From JAHFLV01 sp964367845 (lineage in GTDB: Bacteria > Patescibacteriota > Minisyncoccia > Phycocordibacterales > DATGWK01), in NCBI GenBank assembly GCA_964367845.1, contig CAYIYW010000004.1:1-29041 (forward strand): a stretch of 29,041 nt of DNA, read 5' to 3'. This document shows positions 13,937-20,394 of this stretch, piece after piece. The position numbers and the translations under genes were made by a program. The notes beneath the pieces were generated by a model. The model was not told where the DNA came from. It saw only the letters and a list, made by a program, of their open reading frames with translations, and made no database searches. Positions within the stretch are counted from its first letter, which is position 1. Every line of letters begins with the position of its first letter.

Positions 13937-16430
13937 AAAATCGGGTGCTCACTTCTCCTCTATTGGAGACCGAATCATAGACCACTACCCGGAGAGAATT
14001 TTTGTTTTGGCCACTTTGAATTGACGCGATATCTTCCGGAAGAAAAGAGAATCTGAACGGGGGGATGGCACTGCCGATATATTCGTCGTTGACAAAATAG
14101 TCGGCCTTGGTGATTTGGTATCGGCCGTCATTCTGAAATCTGACATCTATTCTTGAGTTTCGTTCATAAACACGATTGGAAGCCGGGCTGTCAATGATTA
14201 TCAGCGGTAAGTCGTCCGGGTTGTGAACATCGTCAAACTCGGTCGGAATTCGTCTCGTAGGAGCGTCCCCAATGCCATTGGCGACCACCCACGCCCGCAA
14301 TTGGTACTCCCAAGACCCAAATTGCGGGTCGGTTCTGTTTGGCGAGGCCGTTCCCCGAGGGTCTTCCTTGTTTATCCAATAGAGAATTGAATGAACGCCA
14401 CCAGACAGAATTTCGTCAAGCGTTTCGGCCGGAGTGTACTCGGTGGCCAGTTTGCCAGAAATTTTGTCTATAAGAGTGGATTGCCCGCCTTGCCATCTGC
14501 CGCGGAGTATCGGTTTCAGGTCATAACCAGTTTCTTTTTCCGGCCGAGTGAATTTAACATCGGGAACTTTTTTGAGAACCCCATTCATTATTTTGTTCCA
14601 ATAAGGAGAGATGATAAAAGCCGCGATTTTTCTCTCCATTGGAGTATTGTCATTATTCCCGGCCCAAGCGCCAATGGCGATATCCGGCGTGTAGCCGACG
14701 ATAATCGCATCGCGGTAGTCGTTGGTGGTTCCGGTTTTTACCGCCACATCGCGTCCCGGAAAATAGAGAGGGGAGCCGAAACCAAAAGCCGGAGCTCGAG
14801 CTTGTTCGTCGGATAAAATATCGGAAATTTCCTGAGCTATTTTTCGGTCAAGGACCTGGACTGGCTGACCCTCGGCCTTTTCAACAACTTGGCCGTTTCT
14901 GTCTTTAACCTCCAAAATAGCTCGGTACGGATTTCTAACACCTTCATTGGCGAATACTCCATAGGCACTCGTGAGGTCTAAAAGAGAAACCTCGCCGCCT
15001 CCCAAAACAAGCGTCAGCCCGTATTGGCCGATGTTGGTCAAACTTTGAATGCCCATACTTTTAGCTAACTGCAAAGTTTCATTCATCCCGGCTAAATAAA
15101 AGGTTTTGATTGACGGGATATTCCTTGATTGGGCTAGACCTTGGCGCATTGATACCGGCCCGACATACTTATTGTCGTAGTTTGTCGGCATGTAGCAGTT
15201 TGACGACGAGTAGAGAGGTTTGCCGTCCGGGGCGCAGGTGGTTGAAAATTCTGTCGGCAGGTCAAAAATAACCGTGTCCGGCGTGTATCCTCGGATAAAG
15301 GCCTGGGCGTAGGCGAACGGTTTGAAGGCCGAACCCGGCTGGCGGTGAGCGGTGGTAATGTTGAAATTGCCGTCAATTTCTTTGTCAAAATAATTTCTTG
15401 AACCGACCATGGACAAAATGTCGCCGGACTTCGGGTCAATGGCGACCAAAGCCACATTTTCGGCGTCAAAATTTTCTTTGTTTTTGAGCGCCTGCTCCAG
15501 CGCGGCGTCCTCGGCTTTTTTTTGCAATTCGTAATCAAGGGTTGTCACGACGCGCAATCCGCCTTCCTCAAGAACCCGCTCGCCGTACTTTTTTATCAAT
15601 TCTTCCCGAACAAACATCACAAAATGGGGCGCTTTGATGCCGAATTCTTCCTGCGGGCGGAAATTCACTTTTTCTTCCCGCGCCTTGTTATGCTCAATTT
15701 CGCTTATAAACCCATTTCGGAGCATTTCACTCAATACCAAGTTTTTGCGCTCCTCAAGCGATTGTTTGTTCGGTCCGTAAGGCGAATAAAAAGTCGGCGC
15801 TTTCGGAAGAGAAGCGAGATAAGTCGCTTCGGCCAGCGTGGCGTTTTTTGAGGACTTTCCAAAAAAGGCCTGACTGGCTTCCTCAATTCCATAAATACTG
15901 CCGCCGAAAGGAATTTCATTCAGGTATATTCCGAAAATTTCATCTTTTGAAAGAATTTTTTCAATTTTTGGCGCCAACGCCCACTCTTTTATTTTTCTGG
16001 AGATTTGTTTCTCGTTCGTCAAAAGGGAATTTTTTACGACTTGCTGAGTGATGGTTGAACCGCCCTGATTAAAACCAAAACCTGTGATATTGGCTGAAAT
16101 CGCCCGGATTATTGAAGAAATTTTTATGCCTTTGTGTTTGTAAAAATCCACATCCTCAATGGCCAGAATGGCGTTTTTGATATTCGGCGAGATTTCAGCA
16201 AACGGCACAACGGTGCGTTTGACGTTGTGATAGACGTCGTAAAGAAGAACCTCGCCTGTTCGGTCGTAGATTTTTGTGGATTGAGTGACACTGCGCTCCT
16301 CAAAGGAATCAAGAGTCGGAATTCGCCAGCTTGAAATCCACAAAAGGAAAAAACCGGCCAAAAATATCAGGCCCGCCATTCCGATGACAACCGTTTTAAT
16401 TACTGCGGTTTTGCGTTTTTTGTTCAGCAT
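13923..16430 (-). CDS. Class A penicillin-binding protein (glycosyltransferase-transpeptidase)
   Basis: 835 residues. Short cytoplasmic tail and one membrane anchor (residues 11-34). Glycosyltransferase domain: IEDVDFYKHKGI with catalytic E92, GGSTITQQVVKN (123-134), and EIFGIYLNEIPFG. Transpeptidase domain: active-site S367 in SAFK (367-370), SRN (435-437) and KTGTTNDYRDA (565 on). The last 150 residues form an extra beta-rich region ending in RGEVSTRFSVLD, probably an Ig-like module. It polymerises and crosslinks peptidoglycan outside the membrane. It is divergent from tyrS over an 80-base gap. PBP1A-type; the specific gene symbol is not certain. Confidence 0.95.
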   Translation of the reverse strand: MLNKKRKTAVIKTVVIGMAGLIFLAGFFLLWISSWRIPTLDSFEERSVTQSTKIYDRTGEVLLYDVYHNVKRTVVPFAEISPNIKNAILAIEDVDFYKHKGIKISSIIRAISANITGFGFNQGGSTITQQVVKNSLLTNEKQISRKIKEWALAPKIEKILSKDEIFGIYLNEIPFGGSIYGIEEASQAFFGKSSKNATLAEATYLASLPKAPTFYSPYGPNKQSLEERKNLVLSEMLRNGFISEIEHNKAREEKVNFRPQEEFGIKAPHFVMFVREELIKKYGERVLEEGGLRVVTTLDYELQKKAEDAALEQALKNKENFDAENVALVAIDPKSGDILSMVGSRNYFDKEIDGNFNITTAHRQPGSAFKPFAYAQAFIRGYTPDTVIFDLPTEFSTTCAPDGKPLYSSSNCYMPTNYDNKYVGPVSMRQGLAQSRNIPSIKTFYLAGMNETLQLAKSMGIQSLTNIGQYGLTLVLGGGEVSLLDLTSAYGVFANEGVRNPYRAILEVKDRNGQVVEKAEGQPVQVLDRKIAQEISDILSDEQARAPAFGFGSPLYFPGRDVAVKTGTTNDYRDAIIVGYTPDIAIGAWAGNNDNTPMERKIAAFIISPYWNKIMNGVLKKVPDVKFTRPEKETGYDLKPILRGRWQGGQSTLIDKISGKLATEYTPAETLDEILSGGVHSILYWINKEDPRGTASPNRTDPQFGSWEYQLRAWVVANGIGDAPTRRIPTEFDDVHNPDDLPLIIIDSPASNRVYERNSRIDVRFQNDGRYQITKADYFVNDEYIGSAIPPFRFSFLPEDIASIQSGQNKNSLRVVVYDSVSNRGEVSTRFSVLD

Positions 16431-16454
16431 ATTTTCTCTCGCGTCACGTCGCCA

Positions 16455-16463
16455 ATGATATCA
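16455..16463 (-). promoter_or_regulatory. Extended -10 for the PBP gene
   Basis: On the minus strand the sequence reads TGATATCAT, a TGn plus TATCAT element, 24 bases before ATG 16430. The site is almost palindromic. Confidence 0.35.
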
Positions 16464-16495
16464 CAAAGCCATTTGACGCCTAAAACAGGAGATTG

Positions 16496-16504
16496 TGATA
16501 AAGT
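16496..16504 (+). promoter_or_regulatory. Extended -10 promoter for tyrS, leaderless type
   Basis: TGATAAAGT (TGn plus TAAAGT) ends 6 bases before ATG 16511, the same spacing as at 6112/6119 and 22157/22164. A TTGACG lies 20 bases upstream (16473-16478). A transcript would start at the start codon itself. Confidence 0.5.
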
Positions 16505-16510
16505 AGAGCC

Positions 16511-17683
16511 ATGATAGAAGAGATTTTGACTCGGGGAGTGGAGGAAATTTTTGTTAAAGATTGTCTGGAGAAAAAACTTCATTCGGGCAAGCCACTTCGG
16601 GTTAAATTAGGGATAGACCCAACCGGCAAGGATATTCACATTGGTAATGCCGTCGTTCTCTGGAAACTCCGGGCTTTTCAGGAACTTGGCCACAAAGTGG
16701 TCTTTGTCGTCGGTGATTTCACCGCTCAAATCGGCGACCCGTCGGACAAACTTGAAAAACGACCGATGCTTTCAAAAAGCCAGATTGCCCAAAATATCGT
16801 CGGTTACAAAAAACAACTCGGGAAAATAATAGACCTAAAACGGGCCAAAATTGTTTTCAACAGCTCTTGGCTTTCCAAATTAAAATTTGGCGAAATTTGT
16901 CAGTTGGCGGAAAGTTTTTCAGTCCAACAAATGACAAACAGGCGGAATTTCAAAGACCGGATTGAGAAGGGAGTTGAGGTGTCGCTTCGGGAGTTTTTGT
17001 ACCCGTTGATGCAAGGTTACGATTCGGTTATGGTCGGAGCCGACATTGAAATCGGCGGGTTTGACCAATTATTTAATCTTAAGGCCGGGCGAATCATCCA
17101 GAAGCATTACGGCATGGCCGAGCAGGATATCTTAACGACCAAAATGCTACTTGGCACCGACGGCCGCAAAATGTCCAAATCATGGGGAAATGTGATAAAT
17201 ATCACCGATGAGCCGGACCAGATGTTCGGCAAAACTATGGCGATACACGATGGTTTAATGCAAGATTATTTTTTGCTTTGCACGGACATGCCTGCGGGCG
17301 AGGTCGGGAAAATCGGCGCTCGGCTTGAAGCCGGAGAAAATCCCCGCGACCTTAAACTGGAATTGGCTGAAAGAATCGTTACTCGTTATTGGGGAGAAAC
17401 GGCGGCAAAAAATGCTCGGAATAAATTTATTGAAGTTTTTAGCGAGAAAAAAATTCCGGAGGATGTTGAAACGGCAAATGTAAATCCAAACACAATGCTC
17501 TTGGACGCGATGCTGGCGAAGGGTATTGTCAAATCCAAAACAGAATGGCGACGGCTTGTCGGCGAAGGCGCGGTAACCGACGCCTTAACCGGCGTGGCGG
17601 TAACAAACCCAATCGCACCTGCCGAGAATAAAACATTTCGCGTTGGGAAGAGGCGGTTCATTAAGATTGTGATGAATTCATAA
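16511..17683 (+). CDS. tyrS: Tyrosyl-tRNA synthetase
   Basis: 390 residues. Class I signatures: HIGN at 43-46 (GIDPTGKDIHIGNAVVLWKL) and KMSKS at 220-224 (LGTDGRKMSKSWGNVINI). The tyrosine pocket region reads YPLMQGYDSVMVGADIEIGG followed by FDQLFNL. The last 60 residues form an S4-like RNA-binding domain (TEWRRLVGEGAVTDALTG...). The SD-less, near-leaderless start at 16511 is supported by the promoter at 16496-16504 and by the PBP gene on the other side. It charges tRNA-Tyr. Its terminators follow at once. Confidence 0.96.
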   Translation: MIEEILTRGVEEIFVKDCLEKKLHSGKPLRVKLGIDPTGKDIHIGNAVVLWKLRAFQELGHKVVFVVGDFTAQIGDPSDKLEKRPMLSKSQIAQNIVGYKKQLGKIIDLKRAKIVFNSSWLSKLKFGEICQLAESFSVQQMTNRRNFKDRIEKGVEVSLREFLYPLMQGYDSVMVGADIEIGGFDQLFNLKAGRIIQKHYGMAEQDILTTKMLLGTDGRKMSKSWGNVINITDEPDQMFGKTMAIHDGLMQDYFLLCTDMPAGEVGKIGARLEAGENPRDLKLELAERIVTRYWGETAAKNARNKFIEVFSEKKIPEDVETANVNPNTMLLDAMLAKGIVKSKTEWRRLVGEGAVTDALTGVAVTNPIAPAENKTFRVGKRRFIKIVMNS

Positions 17684-17688
17684 ATCAA

Positions 17689-17720
17689 CCCCTTACATTT
17701 TTTAACGGGGCTTTTTTTTT
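17689..17720 (+). terminator. tyrS terminator
   Basis: CCCC and TTA at 17689-17695 pair with TAA and GGGG at 17703-17710 (one C bulged), followed by nine T at 17712-17720. A standard intrinsic terminator immediately after the tyrS stop. Confidence 0.85.
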
Positions 17721-17725
17721 ACAAC

Positions 17726-17757
17726 AAAAAACCGCGAGATTTTGCACGCGGTTTTTT
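17726..17757. terminator. Bidirectional terminator
   Basis: AAAAAACCGCG and CGCGGTTTTTT form a perfect 11-base inverted repeat with a 10-base loop, ending in T6 on the plus strand and A6 (T6 on the minus strand). It can back up the tyrS terminator and also ends minus-strand transcription of the small acidic gene, whose stop is 22 bases away. Confidence 0.88.
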
Positions 17758-17779
17758 GGTCTGCGGTTTTTTGTTTCCG

Positions 17780-17923
17780 CTATTCTTTTTCATCCTCAAG
17801 CGGCGTTTCTTCGTCATCCCCATCCACATGCATACCGCTTGATTTCAACTCGCCCTCTTCGGTTTCTTCTATATCGCCAAAATCTTGCTCCAACTCATCA
17901 CGCATGTCCATAGGTTCATCCAT
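17780..17923 (-). CDS. Small acidic protein of unknown function
   Basis: Minus strand, ATG 17923-17921 to TAG 17782-17780, 47 residues, beginning MDEPMDMRDELEQDFGDIEE and ending PLEDEKE. About a third of residues are Asp or Glu and there is one GMHVDGDDEE segment. No membrane segment or known motif. I call it real because its stop is followed directly by a bidirectional terminator and because the opposite-strand frame reads as meaningless Ser-rich sequence. It begins about 130 bases downstream of the ruvC stop. Function unknown; such acidic peptides are common in CPR genomes as far as I recall. Confidence 0.55.
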   Translation of the reverse strand: MDEPMDMRDELEQDFGDIEETEEGELKSSGMHVDGDDEETPLEDEKE

Positions 17924-18053
17924 AATTGTCTTTTAAGCTTATTTTGCTAATTGTTCATCGTTCTCGTTTCTTGCTTCGCCACCATGTTTTATCAAATTTA
18001 AAAAATCTTGGCAAGAAAGAAAACAGAAAACTGGGGACAGCGGGGACAAGGCG

Positions 18054-18575
18054 TTAGAATCCAACCGTGTTGCGCCGACGCGAGGCGATATGGGTCAGCC
18101 CGACGGCAATCGCGTCGTATTCGTCGTCGTGTCGTTTTTTGTCCGACTTCTTGTTATCCATTTCAATGAGTCGGCCGACCATGCTTGTAACATGATTCTT
18201 GTCGCTTTTGCCGTAACCTGTGACAGCGATTTTGACCTGAATCGGCTTGTAGTAAAAAACCTTCGCTCCGGATTTTGAGGCCTCGTAAATAATCACACCA
18301 AGGGCCTGCGAAACTAAAAGAGCCGTTTTTTGGTTTTTGCTGAAAAAAAGTTCTTCCACGGCAACGGCGTTCGGTCGCCATGTTTTAATAAGTTTGGAAA
18401 TTTCCGAGCCAACAATGGCCAGACGCTTTTCGTGCGGATTTTTTTTGTCGGTAACAACGCAGTCGGAAAAAAGGAGAGACGATTTGCCGGCTGATTCTCT
18501 TATCACCGCGACGCCGAGCCGGTCGTAACCGGGGTCAATGGCGAGAACAATTTCGTCGTTTTTATCCGGCGACAT
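18054..18575 (-). CDS. ruvC: Holliday junction resolvase RuvC
   Basis: 173 residues, normal length. Catalytic acids: D14 in LAIDPGYDRLGVAV, E74 in VAVEELFFSKN, and D151/D154 in RHDDEYDAIAVGLTH. The basic patch QVKIAVTGYGKSDK is the DNA-binding helix region. It cuts four-way junctions as a dimer together with RuvAB. The ATG (18575) follows the yebC stop by only 2 bases, so translation is coupled. ruvB is two genes upstream; ruvA is not in the window. Confidence 0.95.
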   Translation of the reverse strand: MSPDKNDEIVLAIDPGYDRLGVAVIRESAGKSSLLFSDCVVTDKKNPHEKRLAIVGSEISKLIKTWRPNAVAVEELFFSKNQKTALLVSQALGVIIYEASKSGAKVFYYKPIQVKIAVTGYGKSDKNHVTSMVGRLIEMDNKKSDKKRHDDEYDAIAVGLTHIASRRRNTVGF

Positions 18576-18577
18576 AT

Positions 18578-19117
18578 TTATTCGGCATTAGTGTACACAG
18601 CCTGAACATCGTCATCCTCTTCAAGCTCGGTTATTATGACATCAAGTTTTTGGAGGTCTTCATCGCCGAGAGTTATGGTGGTGTTCGGAACCCAGCCCTC
18701 GGCGGTTTTGGCGAAAGCCCAAGAGGCCGCGCCCATGCCGGCTAATGCAAAACCGTTTCGGGAAAGAATGTGTTTGATTTCCTGGGAGACCTTGTTTTTA
18801 TTGTCCGTCAGAGTGTCTATTATCAGCGCGCAACCGCCCGGACCATAGGCCTCGTATATGGCCGACTCCATCTCTGCCGTCTGCTCGGTTGATTTTTTTA
18901 TTGCTCGCTCTATGCTGTCGTTCGGCATGTTTATCGCTCTGGCGCGCTCAATAATCGCCTTGAGGGCCGGACTATTTTTGTCGGCGCCCGTCTTACCGCC
19001 GGAATTCTTGGCCTCAACCGTGATGAGTCGGGAAAATTTTGAAAAGGCCTTGCTCTTTTGAGCGTCCGTTTTGCCTTTTTGGCGTTTTATTTGCGCCCAT
19101 TTGTTATGTCCGGACAT
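18578..19117 (-). CDS. yebC: YebC/TACO1-family protein, short form
   Basis: 179 residues from ATG 19117, chosen because MSGHNKWAQIKRQKGKTDAQ is the invariant family start; an upstream ATG at 19156 would add 13 residues from an inverted repeat. Domain I is at 1-80, followed by EAYGPGGCALIIDTLTDNKN (about 89-108) and the helix VSQEIKHILSRNGFALAG. After GAASWAF (129-135) the protein jumps to TITLGDEDLQKLDVIITELE and DDDVQAVYTNAE. About 60 residues present in usual 240-residue homologues are absent, matching loss of the inserted third domain. Family members act as transcription regulators or as ribosome-associated factors that relieve stalling at prolines (known for the family, not shown here). 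Confidence 0.93.
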   Translation of the reverse strand: MSGHNKWAQIKRQKGKTDAQKSKAFSKFSRLITVEAKNSGGKTGADKNSPALKAIIERARAINMPNDSIERAIKKSTEQTAEMESAIYEAYGPGGCALIIDTLTDNKNKVSQEIKHILSRNGFALAGMGAASWAFAKTAEGWVPNTTITLGDEDLQKLDVIITELEEDDDVQAVYTNAE

Positions 19118-19119
19118 GG

Positions 19120-19240
19120 TTATCTCGCAGGCAGTGTTGCCTTCAGGGGTACGCATAAATTCCTGCTGGAATTTTGCTCCCGCTCGGACGCCTTCGCGTC
19201 CTCCGCGAGCCCCCTTCTGGCAACACTGCCTGCGAGATAA
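19120..19240 (-). repeat. Long inverted repeat upstream of yebC (element B)
   Basis: Arms 19120-19141 and 19219-19240 are perfect inverted repeats of 22 bases (core GCAGGCAGTGTTGC). Between them two more hairpins form: AAATTCC 19157-19163 with GGAATTT 19168-19174, and GGACGC 19186-19191 with GCGTCC 19196-19201, capped by GCTC 19182-19185 with GAGC 19207-19210. The left arm begins 2 bases upstream of the yebC ATG, so in the mRNA the start codon sits at the foot of a 22-pair stem. No transposase is present. MITE- or REP-like element, or a regulatory RNA structure. Confidence 0.85.
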
Positions 19241-19277
19241 TCATAGCTGACAGCAAAGCGCCGAGCAAACTAAATTT

Positions 19278-20291
19278 TTACAAAAGCGCACCCCTGTCGG
19301 CGGGCGGAGAATTAATGTGCTTGTAAGCAGCGTCGGTCGCCGTTCTTCCTCGCGGTGTTCGCTCAATGAAACCGATTTGCAAGAGATACGGCTCGTTAAA
19401 TTCCTCAAGAGTCGCTTCTTCTTCGGAAAGCGAAGCGGCCAAAGTGTTCAAACCGACGGGACCGCCCTTGAATTTTTTAATAATCGTCTCAAGAATCGCC
19501 CTGTCGGACGCAACCAATCCCATTTCGTCAACGCCCAAAAGAAGGAGTGCTTCGTCAACGGTTTTTTTGTTCAGATTCCTTTTGTGAATTTGCGCAAAAT
19601 CGCGACAGCGTTTCAAAATATAATTTGCGGTGCGGGGCGTATAACGGCTCCTCTTGGCGATTTCCTTCACTGCGTCTTCGCTGACCTCCACGCCGAGAAT
19701 TTTCGCCGAGCGGCGGACGATCCTCTCTATTTCCTCGTTTGTGTAAAACTCCAGCCGAAATATACCGCCTGAAAATCGGCTACGAAGAGGCGCTGAAATG
19801 AGAGCGATGCGGGTTGTTGCCGCGGCCAGCGTGAAAGGCGAAAGTTCAAGCTGGATGGTCCGGGCCGAGGGCCCTTTGCCGATGATGATGTCAAGCAAGC
19901 CGGTTTCCATCGCCGGATAAAGGACTTCTTCAATGGTTTTATTCAAACGATGTATTTCGTCAATAAAAAGCAAGTCGCCCGGAGTCAGATTTGTGAGAAT
20001 GGATGCCAAGTCGCCGACCTTTTCTATGGCCGGGCCGGAAGTAACTTTTATCTGCGAACCGGACTCTTTGGCGATGAGGTGGGCGAGGGTTGTTTTACCG
20101 AGGCCGGGCGGACCGTAGAAAAGGATGTGCTCGGGAGGATGGTTCCGGCCTTTGGCGGCCGCCAAGAGGATTCGCAAATTCTCCTTGATGGAGTTTTGAC
20201 CGATATAGTCCTCAAACTTCTCCGGTCGGAGAGTTAAGTCTAAAAATGAGGTTTCTTTTTTCTCCTCGGTTTTTTCTGTATTTTTTTTCAT
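19278..20291 (-). CDS. ruvB: Holliday junction branch-migration helicase RuvB
   Basis: 337 residues, normal length. It opens with a charged tail, then FLDLTLRPEKFEDYIGQNSI, the usual RuvB beginning. Walker A is GPPGLGKTT (60-68), Walker B is LLFIDEIHRL (D111, E112). AAATTRIALISAPLRSRFSG contains the sensor and arginine finger region. The C-terminal winged helix (GPVGLNTLAASLSEEEATLE...) and PRGRTAT end are intact. It drives branch migration as a hexamer with RuvA. Gaps on both sides carry long inverted repeats. Confidence 0.97.
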   Translation of the reverse strand: MKKNTEKTEEKKETSFLDLTLRPEKFEDYIGQNSIKENLRILLAAAKGRNHPPEHILFYGPPGLGKTTLAHLIAKESGSQIKVTSGPAIEKVGDLASILTNLTPGDLLFIDEIHRLNKTIEEVLYPAMETGLLDIIIGKGPSARTIQLELSPFTLAAATTRIALISAPLRSRFSGGIFRLEFYTNEEIERIVRRSAKILGVEVSEDAVKEIAKRSRYTPRTANYILKRCRDFAQIHKRNLNKKTVDEALLLLGVDEMGLVASDRAILETIIKKFKGGPVGLNTLAASLSEEEATLEEFNEPYLLQIGFIERTPRGRTATDAAYKHINSPPADRGALL

Positions 20292-20313
20292 ACTGTTTTG
20301 AGTGTCTGTAACA

Positions 20314-20385
20314 TCCGCCCCGCAATTGTATTCGTAGCGACGGTTTTGTTAAGTTACGGCGCGGAGAATGCAATTGCGGGGCGGA
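20314..20385 (-). repeat. Inverted repeat between pilB and ruvB (element C)
   Basis: Arms 20314-20333 and 20366-20385 match 19 of 20 bases in inverted orientation; each arm contains CCGCCCCGCAATTG or its complement. The 32-base centre reads GTAGCGACGG...GCGCGGA. It occupies most of the 103-base gap between two cotranscribed minus-strand genes. No T-run follows on the minus strand, so a simple terminator is unlikely. Confidence 0.85.
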
Positions 20386-20394
20386 CGGTATATA

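Noticed and set aside
14391..14816. 141-codon plus-strand frame opposite the PBP gene
   Set aside because: Antisense shadow of a well-supported class A PBP; no domain or start signals.
17742..17936. Plus-strand Ser-rich frame between tyrS and ruvC
   Set aside because: It is the reverse reading of the small acidic minus-strand ORF and crosses the bidirectional terminator.
18030..18052. GGGGACAGCGGGGACA phrase before ruvC's 3' end
   Set aside because: Resembles fragments of REP-like elements, but too short and without a palindromic partner here.
19118..19156. 13-residue N-terminal extension of YebC
   Set aside because: Encoded by the inverted repeat; YebC proteins begin at MSGHNKW.
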